DNA from: Bradyrhizobium sp. CCGB12
GTDB taxonomy: Bacteria; Pseudomonadota; Alphaproteobacteria; Rhizobiales; Xanthobacteraceae
Direction of reading: 5' to 3'
Assembly (NCBI RefSeq): GCF_024199845.1
Contig: NZ_JANADO010000001.1
Span: 3,906,001 to 3,970,000, forward strand
Length of the DNA: 64,000 nt
Shown here: piece by piece, positions 56,959-64,000 of the stretch
How the letters are laid out: the number at the start of each line of letters is the position of its first letter
How positions within the stretch are numbered: the stretch's first letter is position 1
The notes under the pieces: model-generated
The model's database searches: none
What the model was told of the DNA's origin: nothing
The model's input: only the letters and a program-made list of their open reading frames with translations
Made by a program: the position numbers and the translations under genes

Positions 56959-59900
56959 GATGCCTCCCGCAACGCAGCCGCGATCGAATTGCGGCGCGTT
57001 CGCCAGAGCGAGGCCTCATGCAGGCGCGTGAAGCAGGTCTCCATCGCGGCGAGCGCCGCCGGATTCTCGCGCGCCATGAAGGCGCGGATGTCGTCATTGC
57101 CGAGCGTCGCATCGTAGTAGAGGTCGAACAGATGCGGCGGCACGGCGCTGGCAAGATGCGCAAAGGCGGCCATGTGCTCGAGCGTCGCAGTGATCTCGGC
57201 CACCCCGCGAAAACCGTGGCGCAGCATGCCCGCGATCCAGGCCGGATTGGCCGCGCGCGCCCGGACGACGCGCGAGATTTCCTCGGTCAACGTGCGCGCG
57301 TGCGGCTGGTCGGGGCGCGTCGTGTCGAGGTGATAGAGCGCCGGCCCTGCCGCCCCGAGATGCGCCGCTGCGGCCGCAACACCGGCTTCATGCGCGGCAT
57401 AGTCGGCGGCGAGCAGCAGATCGGTTTCCGGCAGGTCCTGCACATGGACGAAAGCGTCAGCGGACGCGAGCCGCTGTTCGATGCCGGCGCGATCCGGCTG
57501 CAGTGCGCCATCCGCGGAAAATGCCCAGGACGACGCCGACAGCCAGGCTTCCCCGGCGGCATCACGCGTCTCGGGCGTGAAGGCATCCGGGATCGCCGAC
57601 AGGCCGACGCCGTATTGTCCGGGCCGCGGCGCGAATACGCGCGAGGTGCGATGACGATAGGGATTGTCGTCGCTCTCGTCCTCGCGGCTCGCGAGCGCCT
57701 CGGCTGCAGCTTCGAACAATTGCGCAAGGCCGGAGAAGACATCGCGGAACAGACCCGAGACGCGCAGCGTGACGTCGATGCGGGGGCGGCCGAGCTCGGC
57801 CGGCGCGATGATGTCGTAGCCGGTGACGCGGCCGGAGGCGTGATCCCAGCGCGGCGCAAGGCCGGCGAGATGCAGCGCCATCGCGAATTCCTCGCCCGCA
57901 GTACGCATCGTCGCCGAGCCCCAGAGGTCGACGACGAGGCCCTTCGGCCAATCGCCGTGATCCTGCAAATGACGGCGGAGCAGCTCTTCGGCGAGCTTGA
58001 TGCCCTGCGCATGCGCCGATGGCGTCGGCACCGCGCGCGGATCGACGGCGAAGAGATTGCGCCCCGTGGGCAGCACGTCCTGGCGGCCGCGATAGGGCGA
58101 GCCGGACGGCCCCGGCGCAATGCGCTGGCCCGCGAGCGCGGCGCGCAGAGCATCGCGCTCCGCCTCGCCGCAGGCTCCGCGGCCGAACACGTGCAGGCCG
58201 TCACCGAACTGGCTCTCCTTGAGATCGCAGACGAAGCGGTCGATCCGCGGGATCGCTTCGGCCGGAGCCGCCGATGCATCGAGGCCAAGATCATCTTCCA
58301 ACCCGGCCGTACGCGCCTCGTCGCGGATCGCGGCGATCAGGCGCTGACGGCGGGCGGGATCGAGACCATCGGCCGTCGAGTATTCGTCGAGCAGGCGTTC
58401 AAGCCGGCGCAGGCCCTCCGGCACCGCCGAATTTTCCAGCGGTGGCGGCAGGTGACCGATCGTAACGGCGCCGATACGTCGCTTGGCCTGCGCGGCCTCG
58501 CCGGGATCGTTGACGATGAAAGGATAGATGACGGGGAGAACGCCGATCAGCACCTCCGGCCAACAGGCGGATGACAGCGCCACGGATTTTCCGGGCAGCC
58601 ATTCCAGCGTGCCATGCGCGCCCATGTGCACGACGGCATCGCTGCCCTGCCCCTGGAGCCAGAGATAGAACGCGACATAGCCATGGCGCGGCGTGCGGGC
58701 GAGATCGTGATAATCGGCATCGCGCGCGGACGTATCGCCGCGCTCCGGCTGGACCGCGATGATCGAGCGGCCGCATCGGATCGCAGCGAAATGAAACGCG
58801 CCGTCGCCGCAGGTCGGATCATCCTCCGGCGCCCCCCAGGCTTGCGCGAGATCGTCTTGCAGAACTAGCGGAAGGCGCGAGAGCGCCGCGCGATAATCGG
58901 CAACGCTCCAGCTCAAACTCTGCTTCAGCAGCGCTTCACCGAGCGCATCGACCGGCGCAATGTCGAAGCCGACCGCCGCGAGATCGGACACCAGTGCTTC
59001 GACCGATGCCAGCGCGTCGAGCCCAACCGCATGCGCGATCTGGTGCGGCCGGCCCGGATAGTTCGATAGCACGATCGCCAGCCGTTTCTCGGCAACCGGC
59101 GTCTCCGCAAGGCGACGCCAGGCCGCGACGCGCGCCACGACAGCCTTTACGCGCTCCTCATCAGGCCGGTGCGCCAGATGCGAGAATTGCAGATCCGGAT
59201 CGCGCTCGGCTGCCGACTTGAAGCTAATGACACCCGTAAATACGCGGCCGTCGACTTCGGGCAGCACCACATGCATCGCGAGATCACCGGGCGACAGGCC
59301 GCGGAGCGACTCCGCCCAATCCTCGCGCCGCGCCGTCGAAAGCGCGACCTGAAATACCGGACAGGACGCGGCATCGAACGGCGTCGTGCCATCGTCGCCC
59401 ACGGCAGAGAACGCCGTCGCATTGACGATCGCCGCCGCAGGATTTTGCGCGAGATGCGCGCGCAACCAATCGGCGACGCCCGCAGCTTTCAGCGAGGTGA
59501 CGAAGACGCCATAGGCGTCAAAGCCGCGCTCGCGCAGCGAGGCGATCAAGGCATCAACCGGCCCCGTATCCGCGGAGGTGAGATAGGAGCGATAGAACGT
59601 CACAAGCGCGAGCGGCTTGCCCTCACCCGCCGACGGCGCCGCAATGACACCACGTGCGGGATCATAGAATCCCATCTCGGGCACATTCATCTCGCCGACG
59701 ACCGGGCCGGCATAGAGACCCGAGGCCAGCGCGAGCTGCGCAATCGCCGCCTGCGCCGCGACCGGACCACCGGTGTCGCAGAGCACCTTGAGCCGGCGCA
59801 GTGTCGAGACCGGCAAGGTCGAGTACGCATCGAGCCGCGTGTCATCGCGGCCGTCCGCCGGCAGCACGGCGACTACGATGTTGCGGTCTTTGGCGAGTTG

Positions 59901-60203
59901 TTGAAGTGCAGCCAACCCGTACGGCCAGTAGGACTCACCGCCGATCAGGCGCACCAGAATGCCGCGCGCCTGCGACAGCGTGCGTTCGATATAGGTGTCG
60001 ACCGAAAGCGGATGACGCAGTTCCGCGAGATTGGCGAGCCGCAGCGACGGCAGGCTGTCGCGGCCACGACGCCAGCCGGCCGCGAAGGCGGCCAGGTCGG
60101 AATCCGAATACGAGAGCACCACGAGATCGGCCGGGTCCTGGCCGATGTCTCTTGGCGTCGCGGTCTCCTCGAGACCGCGGCTCTCGCGGAAGACGACGTG
60201 CAT
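56955..60203 (-). CDS. cobN: Cobaltochelatase large subunit
   Basis: The 1082-residue protein is of the CobN/ChlH family, with motifs such as VLSNYPGRPHQIAHAVGLD, VVHMGAHGTLEWLPGKSVAL and VVDLWGSATMRTAGEE. It inserts cobalt into hydrogenobyrinic acid a,c-diamide, powered by the AAA+ partners CobS and CobT, which are not in this window. It is shorter than the roughly 1270 residues of the P. denitrificans enzyme but carries the core. The start codon at 60203 shares one base with the end of cobW. Confidence 0.92.
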   Translation of the reverse strand: MHVVFRESRGLEETATPRDIGQDPADLVVLSYSDSDLAAFAAGWRRGRDSLPSLRLANLAELRHPLSVDTYIERTLSQARGILVRLIGGESYWPYGLAALQQLAKDRNIVVAVLPADGRDDTRLDAYSTLPVSTLRRLKVLCDTGGPVAAQAAIAQLALASGLYAGPVVGEMNVPEMGFYDPARGVIAAPSAGEGKPLALVTFYRSYLTSADTGPVDALIASLRERGFDAYGVFVTSLKAAGVADWLRAHLAQNPAAAIVNATAFSAVGDDGTTPFDAASCPVFQVALSTARREDWAESLRGLSPGDLAMHVVLPEVDGRVFTGVISFKSAAERDPDLQFSHLAHRPDEERVKAVVARVAAWRRLAETPVAEKRLAIVLSNYPGRPHQIAHAVGLDALASVEALVSDLAAVGFDIAPVDALGEALLKQSLSWSVADYRAALSRLPLVLQDDLAQAWGAPEDDPTCGDGAFHFAAIRCGRSIIAVQPERGDTSARDADYHDLARTPRHGYVAFYLWLQGQGSDAVVHMGAHGTLEWLPGKSVALSSACWPEVLIGVLPVIYPFIVNDPGEAAQAKRRIGAVTIGHLPPPLENSAVPEGLRRLERLLDEYSTADGLDPARRQRLIAAIRDEARTAGLEDDLGLDASAAPAEAIPRIDRFVCDLKESQFGDGLHVFGRGACGEAERDALRAALAGQRIAPGPSGSPYRGRQDVLPTGRNLFAVDPRAVPTPSAHAQGIKLAEELLRRHLQDHGDWPKGLVVDLWGSATMRTAGEEFAMALHLAGLAPRWDHASGRVTGYDIIAPAELGRPRIDVTLRVSGLFRDVFSGLAQLFEAAAEALASREDESDDNPYRHRTSRVFAPRPGQYGVGLSAIPDAFTPETRDAAGEAWLSASSWAFSADGALQPDRAGIEQRLASADAFVHVQDLPETDLLLAADYAAHEAGVAAAAAHLGAAGPALYHLDTTRPDQPHARTLTEEISRVVRARAANPAWIAGMLRHGFRGVAEITATLEHMAAFAHLASAVPPHLFDLYYDATLGNDDIRAFMARENPAALAAMETCFTRLHEASLWRTRRNSIAAALREAS

Positions 60204-61237
60204 CAGATACCAAGTCCTGCCTTGATGGAGGCCTCGTCGATATCGCCGTGCTCGCCGATCACGACGAGCTTTGATTGCCTGATATTTGCGCCCCAGGGCT
60301 TGTCGAACTGGTGTCGCACGCGCTCGCCGACCGCCTGCAGCAACAGGCGCATCGGCTTGCCCGCGACCGCGATGTAGCCCTTGGCACGCAGCACATTCTG
60401 CTCGCGCGCCAGCCGCTGGACCGAGGCGACCAGCGCATCGACGTCAGCCACCTCCGGCAAATCGATCACGACGGAGGCAAAGTCGTCGTGCTCGTGCTCC
60501 TCCTCCCCGTCATGATGAGACGGGCGCGCGGCAAGATCGTTCTCCGCGGCAGCACCGAGACCGAGGATCACGCGCGCATCGATCGCGCCGTCGGTGACAG
60601 GCAGCATCGGCACGCGGCGCGGCATTTCGGCGGTGATCGCGGCCTTGGCGGCTTCGATCCCTGCGCTGCCGGCAAGATCGGCCTTAGTCAGCAGCACGAT
60701 GTCGGCGCAGGCGATCTGATCCTCGAACACTTCCGACAATGGCGTCTCGTGATCGAGATTTTCATCCGCTGCGCGCTGCGCTTCGATCGCAGCCGGGTCC
60801 GGCGCGAAGCGGCCGGCAGCCACCGCCTCGGCATCAGCCAGCGCGATCACGCCATCGACGGTGATGCGCGAGCGGATCTCCGGCCAGTCGAACGCCTTCA
60901 GCAGCGGTTTTGGCAGCGCCAGGCCCGAGGTCTCGATCAGGATGTGATCAGGCCGCACCGGGCGCGCCAAAAGCTGCTCCATGGTCGGAATGAAATCGTC
61001 GGCGACGGTGCAGCAGATGCAGCCATTGGCGAGCTCGACGATGTTCTCTTCCGGGCAGTTGGCGTCGGCGCAGGACTTCAGGATCTCACCGTCGACCCCC
61101 TCGCTGCCGAACTCGTTGACGAGCACGGCGAGCTTCTTGCCGCCCGCATTGGCGAGCAGATGCTGGATCAGCGTCGTCTTGCCGGAGCCGAGAAAACCGG
61201 TGACCACCGTGACAGGGACTTTTGCGAGCGGGTTCAT
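60203..61237 (-). CDS. cobW: COG0523-family GTPase CobW
   Basis: The 344-residue G3E GTPase has the P-loop TGFLGSGKTTL, the metal motif CICC in LANGCICCTV, Walker B-like ETSGLALP, TKAD and an internal His/Glu-rich loop (HHDGEEEHEHDD). CobW is thought to load or deliver cobalt to the chelatase. The ATG at 61237 overlaps the DUF1636 stop by four bases, and the gene runs into cobN. Confidence 0.92.
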   Translation of the reverse strand: MNPLAKVPVTVVTGFLGSGKTTLIQHLLANAGGKKLAVLVNEFGSEGVDGEILKSCADANCPEENIVELANGCICCTVADDFIPTMEQLLARPVRPDHILIETSGLALPKPLLKAFDWPEIRSRITVDGVIALADAEAVAAGRFAPDPAAIEAQRAADENLDHETPLSEVFEDQIACADIVLLTKADLAGSAGIEAAKAAITAEMPRRVPMLPVTDGAIDARVILGLGAAAENDLAARPSHHDGEEEHEHDDFASVVIDLPEVADVDALVASVQRLAREQNVLRAKGYIAVAGKPMRLLLQAVGERVRHQFDKPWGANIRQSKLVVIGEHGDIDEASIKAGLGI

Positions 61238-61608
61238 TCGGCGGCCTCCGGCACGACGGCAATGGGGGGAATGCGGGCAAGCGATTGCTTGCGGAAGATT
61301 TCGGGGCGGCTGCGCCAGGGCACGAGGCCATCGGGCGCGGCCGCGTAGGCCGCCGCGCCGGCGACGACGTCGTGTGCATTCACATCCGACAGGCGGCCAT
61401 AGACATAGGACCAGCGGCCGGGCGCGCTCAGCGCGACCGAACAGCCCTGGCTGCAGGCCGACAGGCATTCGACGGGAACTACATTGACGCCGTCGGGTAC
61501 GCCGGCGTCAAGGATCGCACCATGCAGGCGCTTGCCGGGCGTGACGTCGCCCTCGCCAAGCGTTTCGCCGGCACGGCAGGTAATGCAGACGTGAAGTGTG
61601 ACCGTCAT
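61234..61608 (-). CDS. DUF1636 Cys-rich protein (ferredoxin-like)
   Basis: The 124-residue protein has CITC (8-11) and a Cys cluster ECLSACSQGCSVAL (about 48-61), the pattern of thioredoxin-like [2Fe-2S] or metal-binding DUF1636 proteins often found next to cobW. It could supply electrons or handle cobalt. The ATG at 61608 has GGAAGAGG upstream. This is the first gene after riboswitch 3 and is tightly coupled to cobW. Confidence 0.83.
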   Translation of the reverse strand: MTVTLHVCITCRAGETLGEGDVTPGKRLHGAILDAGVPDGVNVVPVECLSACSQGCSVALSAPGRWSYVYGRLSDVNAHDVVAGAAAYAAAPDGLVPWRSRPEIFRKQSLARIPPIAVVPEAAE

Positions 61609-61646
61609 CGCCTCTTCCAGAATAAACAGCGGGAAGCGAAGAGGCG
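61609..61646 (-). promoter_or_regulatory. Hairpin sequestering the DUF1636 ribosome site
   Basis: CGCCTCTTC (61609-61617) and GAAGAGGCG (61638-61646) are perfect 9-base complements with a 20-base loop. On the mRNA the 3' arm is GAAGAGGCG, which is the ribosome-binding site directly in front of the ATG at 61608. The hairpin would block translation start and lies just downstream of the cobalamin aptamer. Confidence 0.65.
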
Positions 61647-61714
61647 CACGGACCGCTTTTCGAGAGGCCCGTTTCCCCGTCGCGGAACACCCCGTCCGCC
61701 GGTCCAAAATCGTC

Positions 61715-61890
61715 CGCGCTGGCAGGTCTCCCGGCTTGCGGAGCAGGGTTTTGCCCTTCGATCCCCGCCTTCCCGATTCCCTTTCGGGAGTCAGTGGCTT
61801 CGGGCATCTCTCCGGTCACGGTCGCGGGGGCGGCTGCATTTTGGACCCAAATCTTGCCGATTCGGACCCTATCGCATTCCCTCTTCGCCT
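61715..61890 (-). promoter_or_regulatory. Cobalamin riboswitch 3 (DUF1636-cobW-cobN-cobGHIJ operon)
   Basis: On the minus strand: AGGGAATGCG (61873-61882), GCCCCCGCGACCGTGACCGG (about 61812-61831), GCCACTGACTCCC (GCCACTG at 61792-61798) and the B12 box AAGCCGGGAGACCTGCC (61722-61738). It precedes the longest cob operon by about 110 bases. cobO starts divergently at 61966, outside the aptamer. Confidence 0.93.
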
Positions 61891-61965
61891 GTCATAGGAC
61901 AGGAACCAACGCCGGCCCACCATTTGCCGCCGGCCGCCACTTGTCAAGCCGAAGGACCGGGACCG

Positions 61966-62601
61966 ATGACGCCTGAACCGGATGCCCAAACGGGCGAGGA
62001 AACCGACGCCCGCCACGCCCAAAAAATGGCGAAGAAGAAGGCCGCCCGCGACAAGATCATGGCGACCAAGAGCGGCGACAAAGGCCTCATCATCGTCCAC
62101 ACCGGCGCCGGCAAGGGCAAATCGTCATCCGCCTTCGGCATGATCGTCCGCTGTGTCGCCCATGGCTTTCCCTGCGCGGTCGTGCAGTTCATCAAGGGCG
62201 CCTGGGATACCGGCGAACGGCGCCTGCTCACCGGCCATTTCGGCGAGCTCTGTCAGTTCCACGCCATGGGCGAAGGTTTTACCTGGGAGACACAGGACCG
62301 TGCCCGCGACGTCGCGGCCGCGCGCGCCGGCTGGGAGAAGGCCAAGGAGCTGATATCGGATCCCAATTTGCGCATGGTCGTGCTCGATGAGATCAACATC
62401 GCGCTGCGTTACGACTATCTCGACATTGCGGAAGTCGTCGATTTCCTGACGACGCACAAGCCGCCGACGTCACATGTCGTCCTCACCGGGCGCAATGCAA
62501 AGGATGAGCTGATCGAGATCGCCGATCTCGTCACCGAGATGACGCTGGTCAAGCATCCCTTCCGCTCCGGCATCAAGGCGCAGGCCGGCGTCGAGTTCTG
62601 A
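61966..62601 (+). CDS. cobO: Cob(I)yrinic acid a,c-diamide adenosyltransferase
   Basis: The 211-residue protein has the P-loop VHTGAGKGKSSSAFGM (about 43-58), VQFIKGAWDTGERRLL and VVLDEINIALRYDYLD of the CobA/CobO/BtuR family. It attaches the 5-deoxyadenosyl group from ATP to cobalt(I). The N-terminal 30 residues are charged, as usual for CobO. It is on the plus strand, divergent from riboswitch 3, followed by a repeat and then cobQ. Confidence 0.92.
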   Translation: MTPEPDAQTGEETDARHAQKMAKKKAARDKIMATKSGDKGLIIVHTGAGKGKSSSAFGMIVRCVAHGFPCAVVQFIKGAWDTGERRLLTGHFGELCQFHAMGEGFTWETQDRARDVAAARAGWEKAKELISDPNLRMVVLDEINIALRYDYLDIAEVVDFLTTHKPPTSHVVLTGRNAKDELIEIADLVTEMTLVKHPFRSGIKAQAGVEF

Positions 62602-62647
62602 AGCATGATGAGATTAGGTTCAAATGCTGCAACGAAGGAGGTGCGCT

Positions 62648-62765
62648 CCCTCCCCCGCCTGCGGGGGAGGGCTGGGGAGAGGGTTTCTCCGCAATCGAGA
62701 ACCCCCAAGAGGAGAGAGCCCTCACCCGGCGCGTTGCGCCGACCTCTCCCGCAAGCGGGAGAGGT
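62648..62765. repeat. Palindromic intergenic repeat element
   Basis: Three hairpins lie in a row: CCCTCCCCCGC-CT-GCGGGGGAGGG (62648-62671), CGGCGC-GTT-GCGCCG (62727-62741) and ACCTCTCCCGC-AA-GCGGGAGAGGT (62742-62765). The outer two are variants of one sequence, pointing in opposite senses. From memory, this style of element is abundant in Bradyrhizobium and related genomes; copy number was not checked. It fills most of the gap between cobO and cobQ. Confidence 0.7.
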
Positions 62766-62823
62766 GCATCGAGCCTGCGGCCGCCTGATTCAACTCAATC
62801 CCAGTGCGCTTTAGAAGACACCG

Positions 62824-64000
62824 ATGGCGCGCGCATTGATGATCCAGGGGGCCGGCTCGGACGTGGGCAAGTCGCTCATCGTCGCCGGCCTCGCGCGCGC
62901 TTTCACGCGGCGCGGCCTGCGCGTATTTCCCTTCAAGCCGCAGAATATGTCAAACAACGCGGCCGTCACCGTTGATGGGGGTGAGATCGGCCGCGCCCAG
63001 GCGCTTCAGGCGCTCGCCGCCGGTGTCGAGCCGCACACCGACATGAACCCGGTGTTGCTCAAGCCGGAGACCGACGTCGGCGCACAAGTTATCGTCCACG
63101 GCAAGCGCATCGCAACCGCCCGGGCGCGCGACTATGCGGCGATGAAGCCGTCACTGATGGGCGCCGTGCTGGAGAGTTTCGAGCGGCTGAAAGCACGGGC
63201 CGATCTGGTGCTGGTGGAAGGCGCCGGCAGCCCGGCCGAGGTGAACCTGCGCAAGGCCGACATTGCCAATATGGGCTTTGCGCGCAAGGCGGACGTGCCG
63301 GTCGTGCTGGTCGGCGACATCGACCGCGGCGGCGTCATTGCCCAGCTCGTCGGCATCAAGACGGTGATCGATCCTGACGATGCCGCGATGATCCAGGGCT
63401 TTGTCATCAACAAGTTTCGCGGCGATCCCACGCTGTTCGACGACGGCTACAGGCTGATCGAAACAAAGACCGGCTGGCTTGGTTTCGGGGTGCTGCCCTG
63501 GTTCGCACGCGCCGGCGAGCTGCCGGCCGAGGATGCGCTTGGCCTGAGCGACGCGCGCAAGCCGGGCCAGTGCAAGATCGCCTGCCTTGCGTTGTCGCGG
63601 ATCGCCAATTTCGACGATCTCGATCCGCTCAAGCTCGAGCCTGGTGTCGATCTCATGATGGTGCGTCCGGGCGATGCCATTCCCGGCGATGTGAGGCTGG
63701 TCATCATTCCCGGCTCCAAATCCACCCGCGGCGACCTCGCCTTCCTGCGCGCGCAGGGCTGGGACATCGATCTCCTCGCGCATCACCGCAGGGGTGGCCA
63801 CGTGCTCGGCCTCTGCGGCGGCTATCAGATGCTCGGGCGCAGCGTCGCTGATCCCGATGGCATCGAAGGCCCTGCCGGGGACACGCCAGGCCTCGGGCTG
63901 CTGGATGTGACAACCGTGATGAGCCCGCAGAAAACGCTGACGCGCGTTGCCGCCGTGCACGCCGCCACGCAGCAGCCGATCGAGGCCTACGAAATCCACA
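62824..64000 (+). CDS. cobQ: Cobyric acid synthase (partial, C-terminus beyond window)
   Basis: 392 codons are visible of a protein usually about 480-490 residues long. The N-terminus has the ATP motif [22 protein letters not shown], then [17 protein letters not shown] and [15 protein letters not shown]. The glutamine amidotransferase domain has Cys331 in [10 protein letters not shown]. CobQ amidates side chains b, d, e and g of adenosylcobyrinic acid a,c-diamide. The ATG at 62824 has no strong ribosome site close by. Confidence 0.92.
   Translation, partial: MARALMIQGAGSDVGKSLIVAGLARAFTRRGLRVFPFKPQNMSNNAAVTVDGGEIGRAQALQALAAGVEPHTDMNPVLLKPETDVGAQVIVHGKRIATARARDYAAMKPSLMGAVLESFERLKARADLVLVEGAGSPAEVNLRKADIANMGFARKADVPVVLVGDIDRGGVIAQLVGIKTVIDPDDAAMIQGFVINKFRGDPTLFDDGYRLIETKTGWLGFGVLPWFARAGELPAEDALGLSDARKPGQCKIACLALSRIANFDDLDPLKLEPGVDLMMVRPGDAIPGDVRLVIIPGSKSTRGDLAFLRAQGWDIDLLAHHRRGGHVLGLCGGYQMLGRSVADPDGIEGPAGDTPGLGLLDVTTVMSPQKTLTRVAAVHAATQQPIEAYEIH

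Noticed and set aside
56955..60203. CobN being truncated or frameshifted, as it is shorter than the P. denitrificans protein
   Set aside because: The frame is intact from end to end with the core motifs present, and shorter CobN proteins are known.
61222..61965. N-terminal extension of CobO over riboswitch 3 and the DUF1636 gene
   Set aside because: CobO homology begins at the ATG at 61966 and the extension is antisense to a recognised gene and aptamer.

Overview
The window reads as chromosome of a high-GC alphaproteobacterium, most likely Bradyrhizobium or a close relative. This is inferred from base composition, the oxygen-dependent cobalamin pathway (CobG, CobF, CobK, CobN), several ABC and aromatic-catabolic operons typical of soil Rhizobiales, a VirA-type sensor kinase and a CTCTCCCGC/GCGGGAGAG intergenic repeat. 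No insertion sequence, phage gene, CRISPR array, tRNA or rRNA was recognised.

Left part (1-8240). A minus-strand unit encodes a DUF1127 protein, a small unknown protein, a MauG/CcpA-type dihaem cytochrome c peroxidase and a VirA-type sensor kinase that runs off the left edge. Upstream lies an OmpR-type response regulator, then a palindrome-rich gap, a plus-strand GT1 glycosyltransferase and a Bcr/CflA-type exporter. 8237-14993 is a minus-strand aromatic cluster: a MarR regulator, a FAD monooxygenase, an MHS-type importer, an aryl-aldehyde dehydrogenase and benzoylformate decarboxylase.

Middle (15164-32287). A LysR regulator, a xylulokinase-like kinase and a ribose-type ABC importer run leftward. 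Divergently, an eleven-gene operon carries a Dabb protein, maleylacetate reductase, an ATZ/TRZ-type amidohydrolase, a beta-hydroxyacid dehydrogenase, hydroxyquinol 1,2-dioxygenase, a FAD-linked 2-hydroxyacid dehydrogenase, a second ribose-type ABC importer and a YciI-like protein. Dioxygenase plus reductase would turn hydroxyquinol into 3-oxoadipate; the compound that is imported is unknown. From 32536 to 40839 the minus strand holds an oligopeptide-type ABC importer, an N-carbamoyl-D-amino-acid hydrolase and an aldehyde dehydrogenase.

Right part (41008-64000). This is a cobalamin uptake and synthesis island with three cobalamin riboswitches, all on the minus strand. Riboswitch 1 precedes a TonB-dependent, siderophore-type receptor and a PepSY membrane protein. 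Riboswitch 2 precedes cbiM-cobF-cobT. Riboswitch 3 precedes DUF1636-cobW-cobN-cobG-cobH-cobI-cobJ and possibly, by read-through across the inverted gene cobK, cobL-cobE-cobM-cobB-cobA. cobC, cobK, cobO and the truncated cobQ lie on the plus strand. Together these cover uroporphyrinogen III to adenosylcobyric acid except for the CobS/CobT chelatase partners and the cob(II)yrinate reductase, plus parts of lower-ligand assembly.
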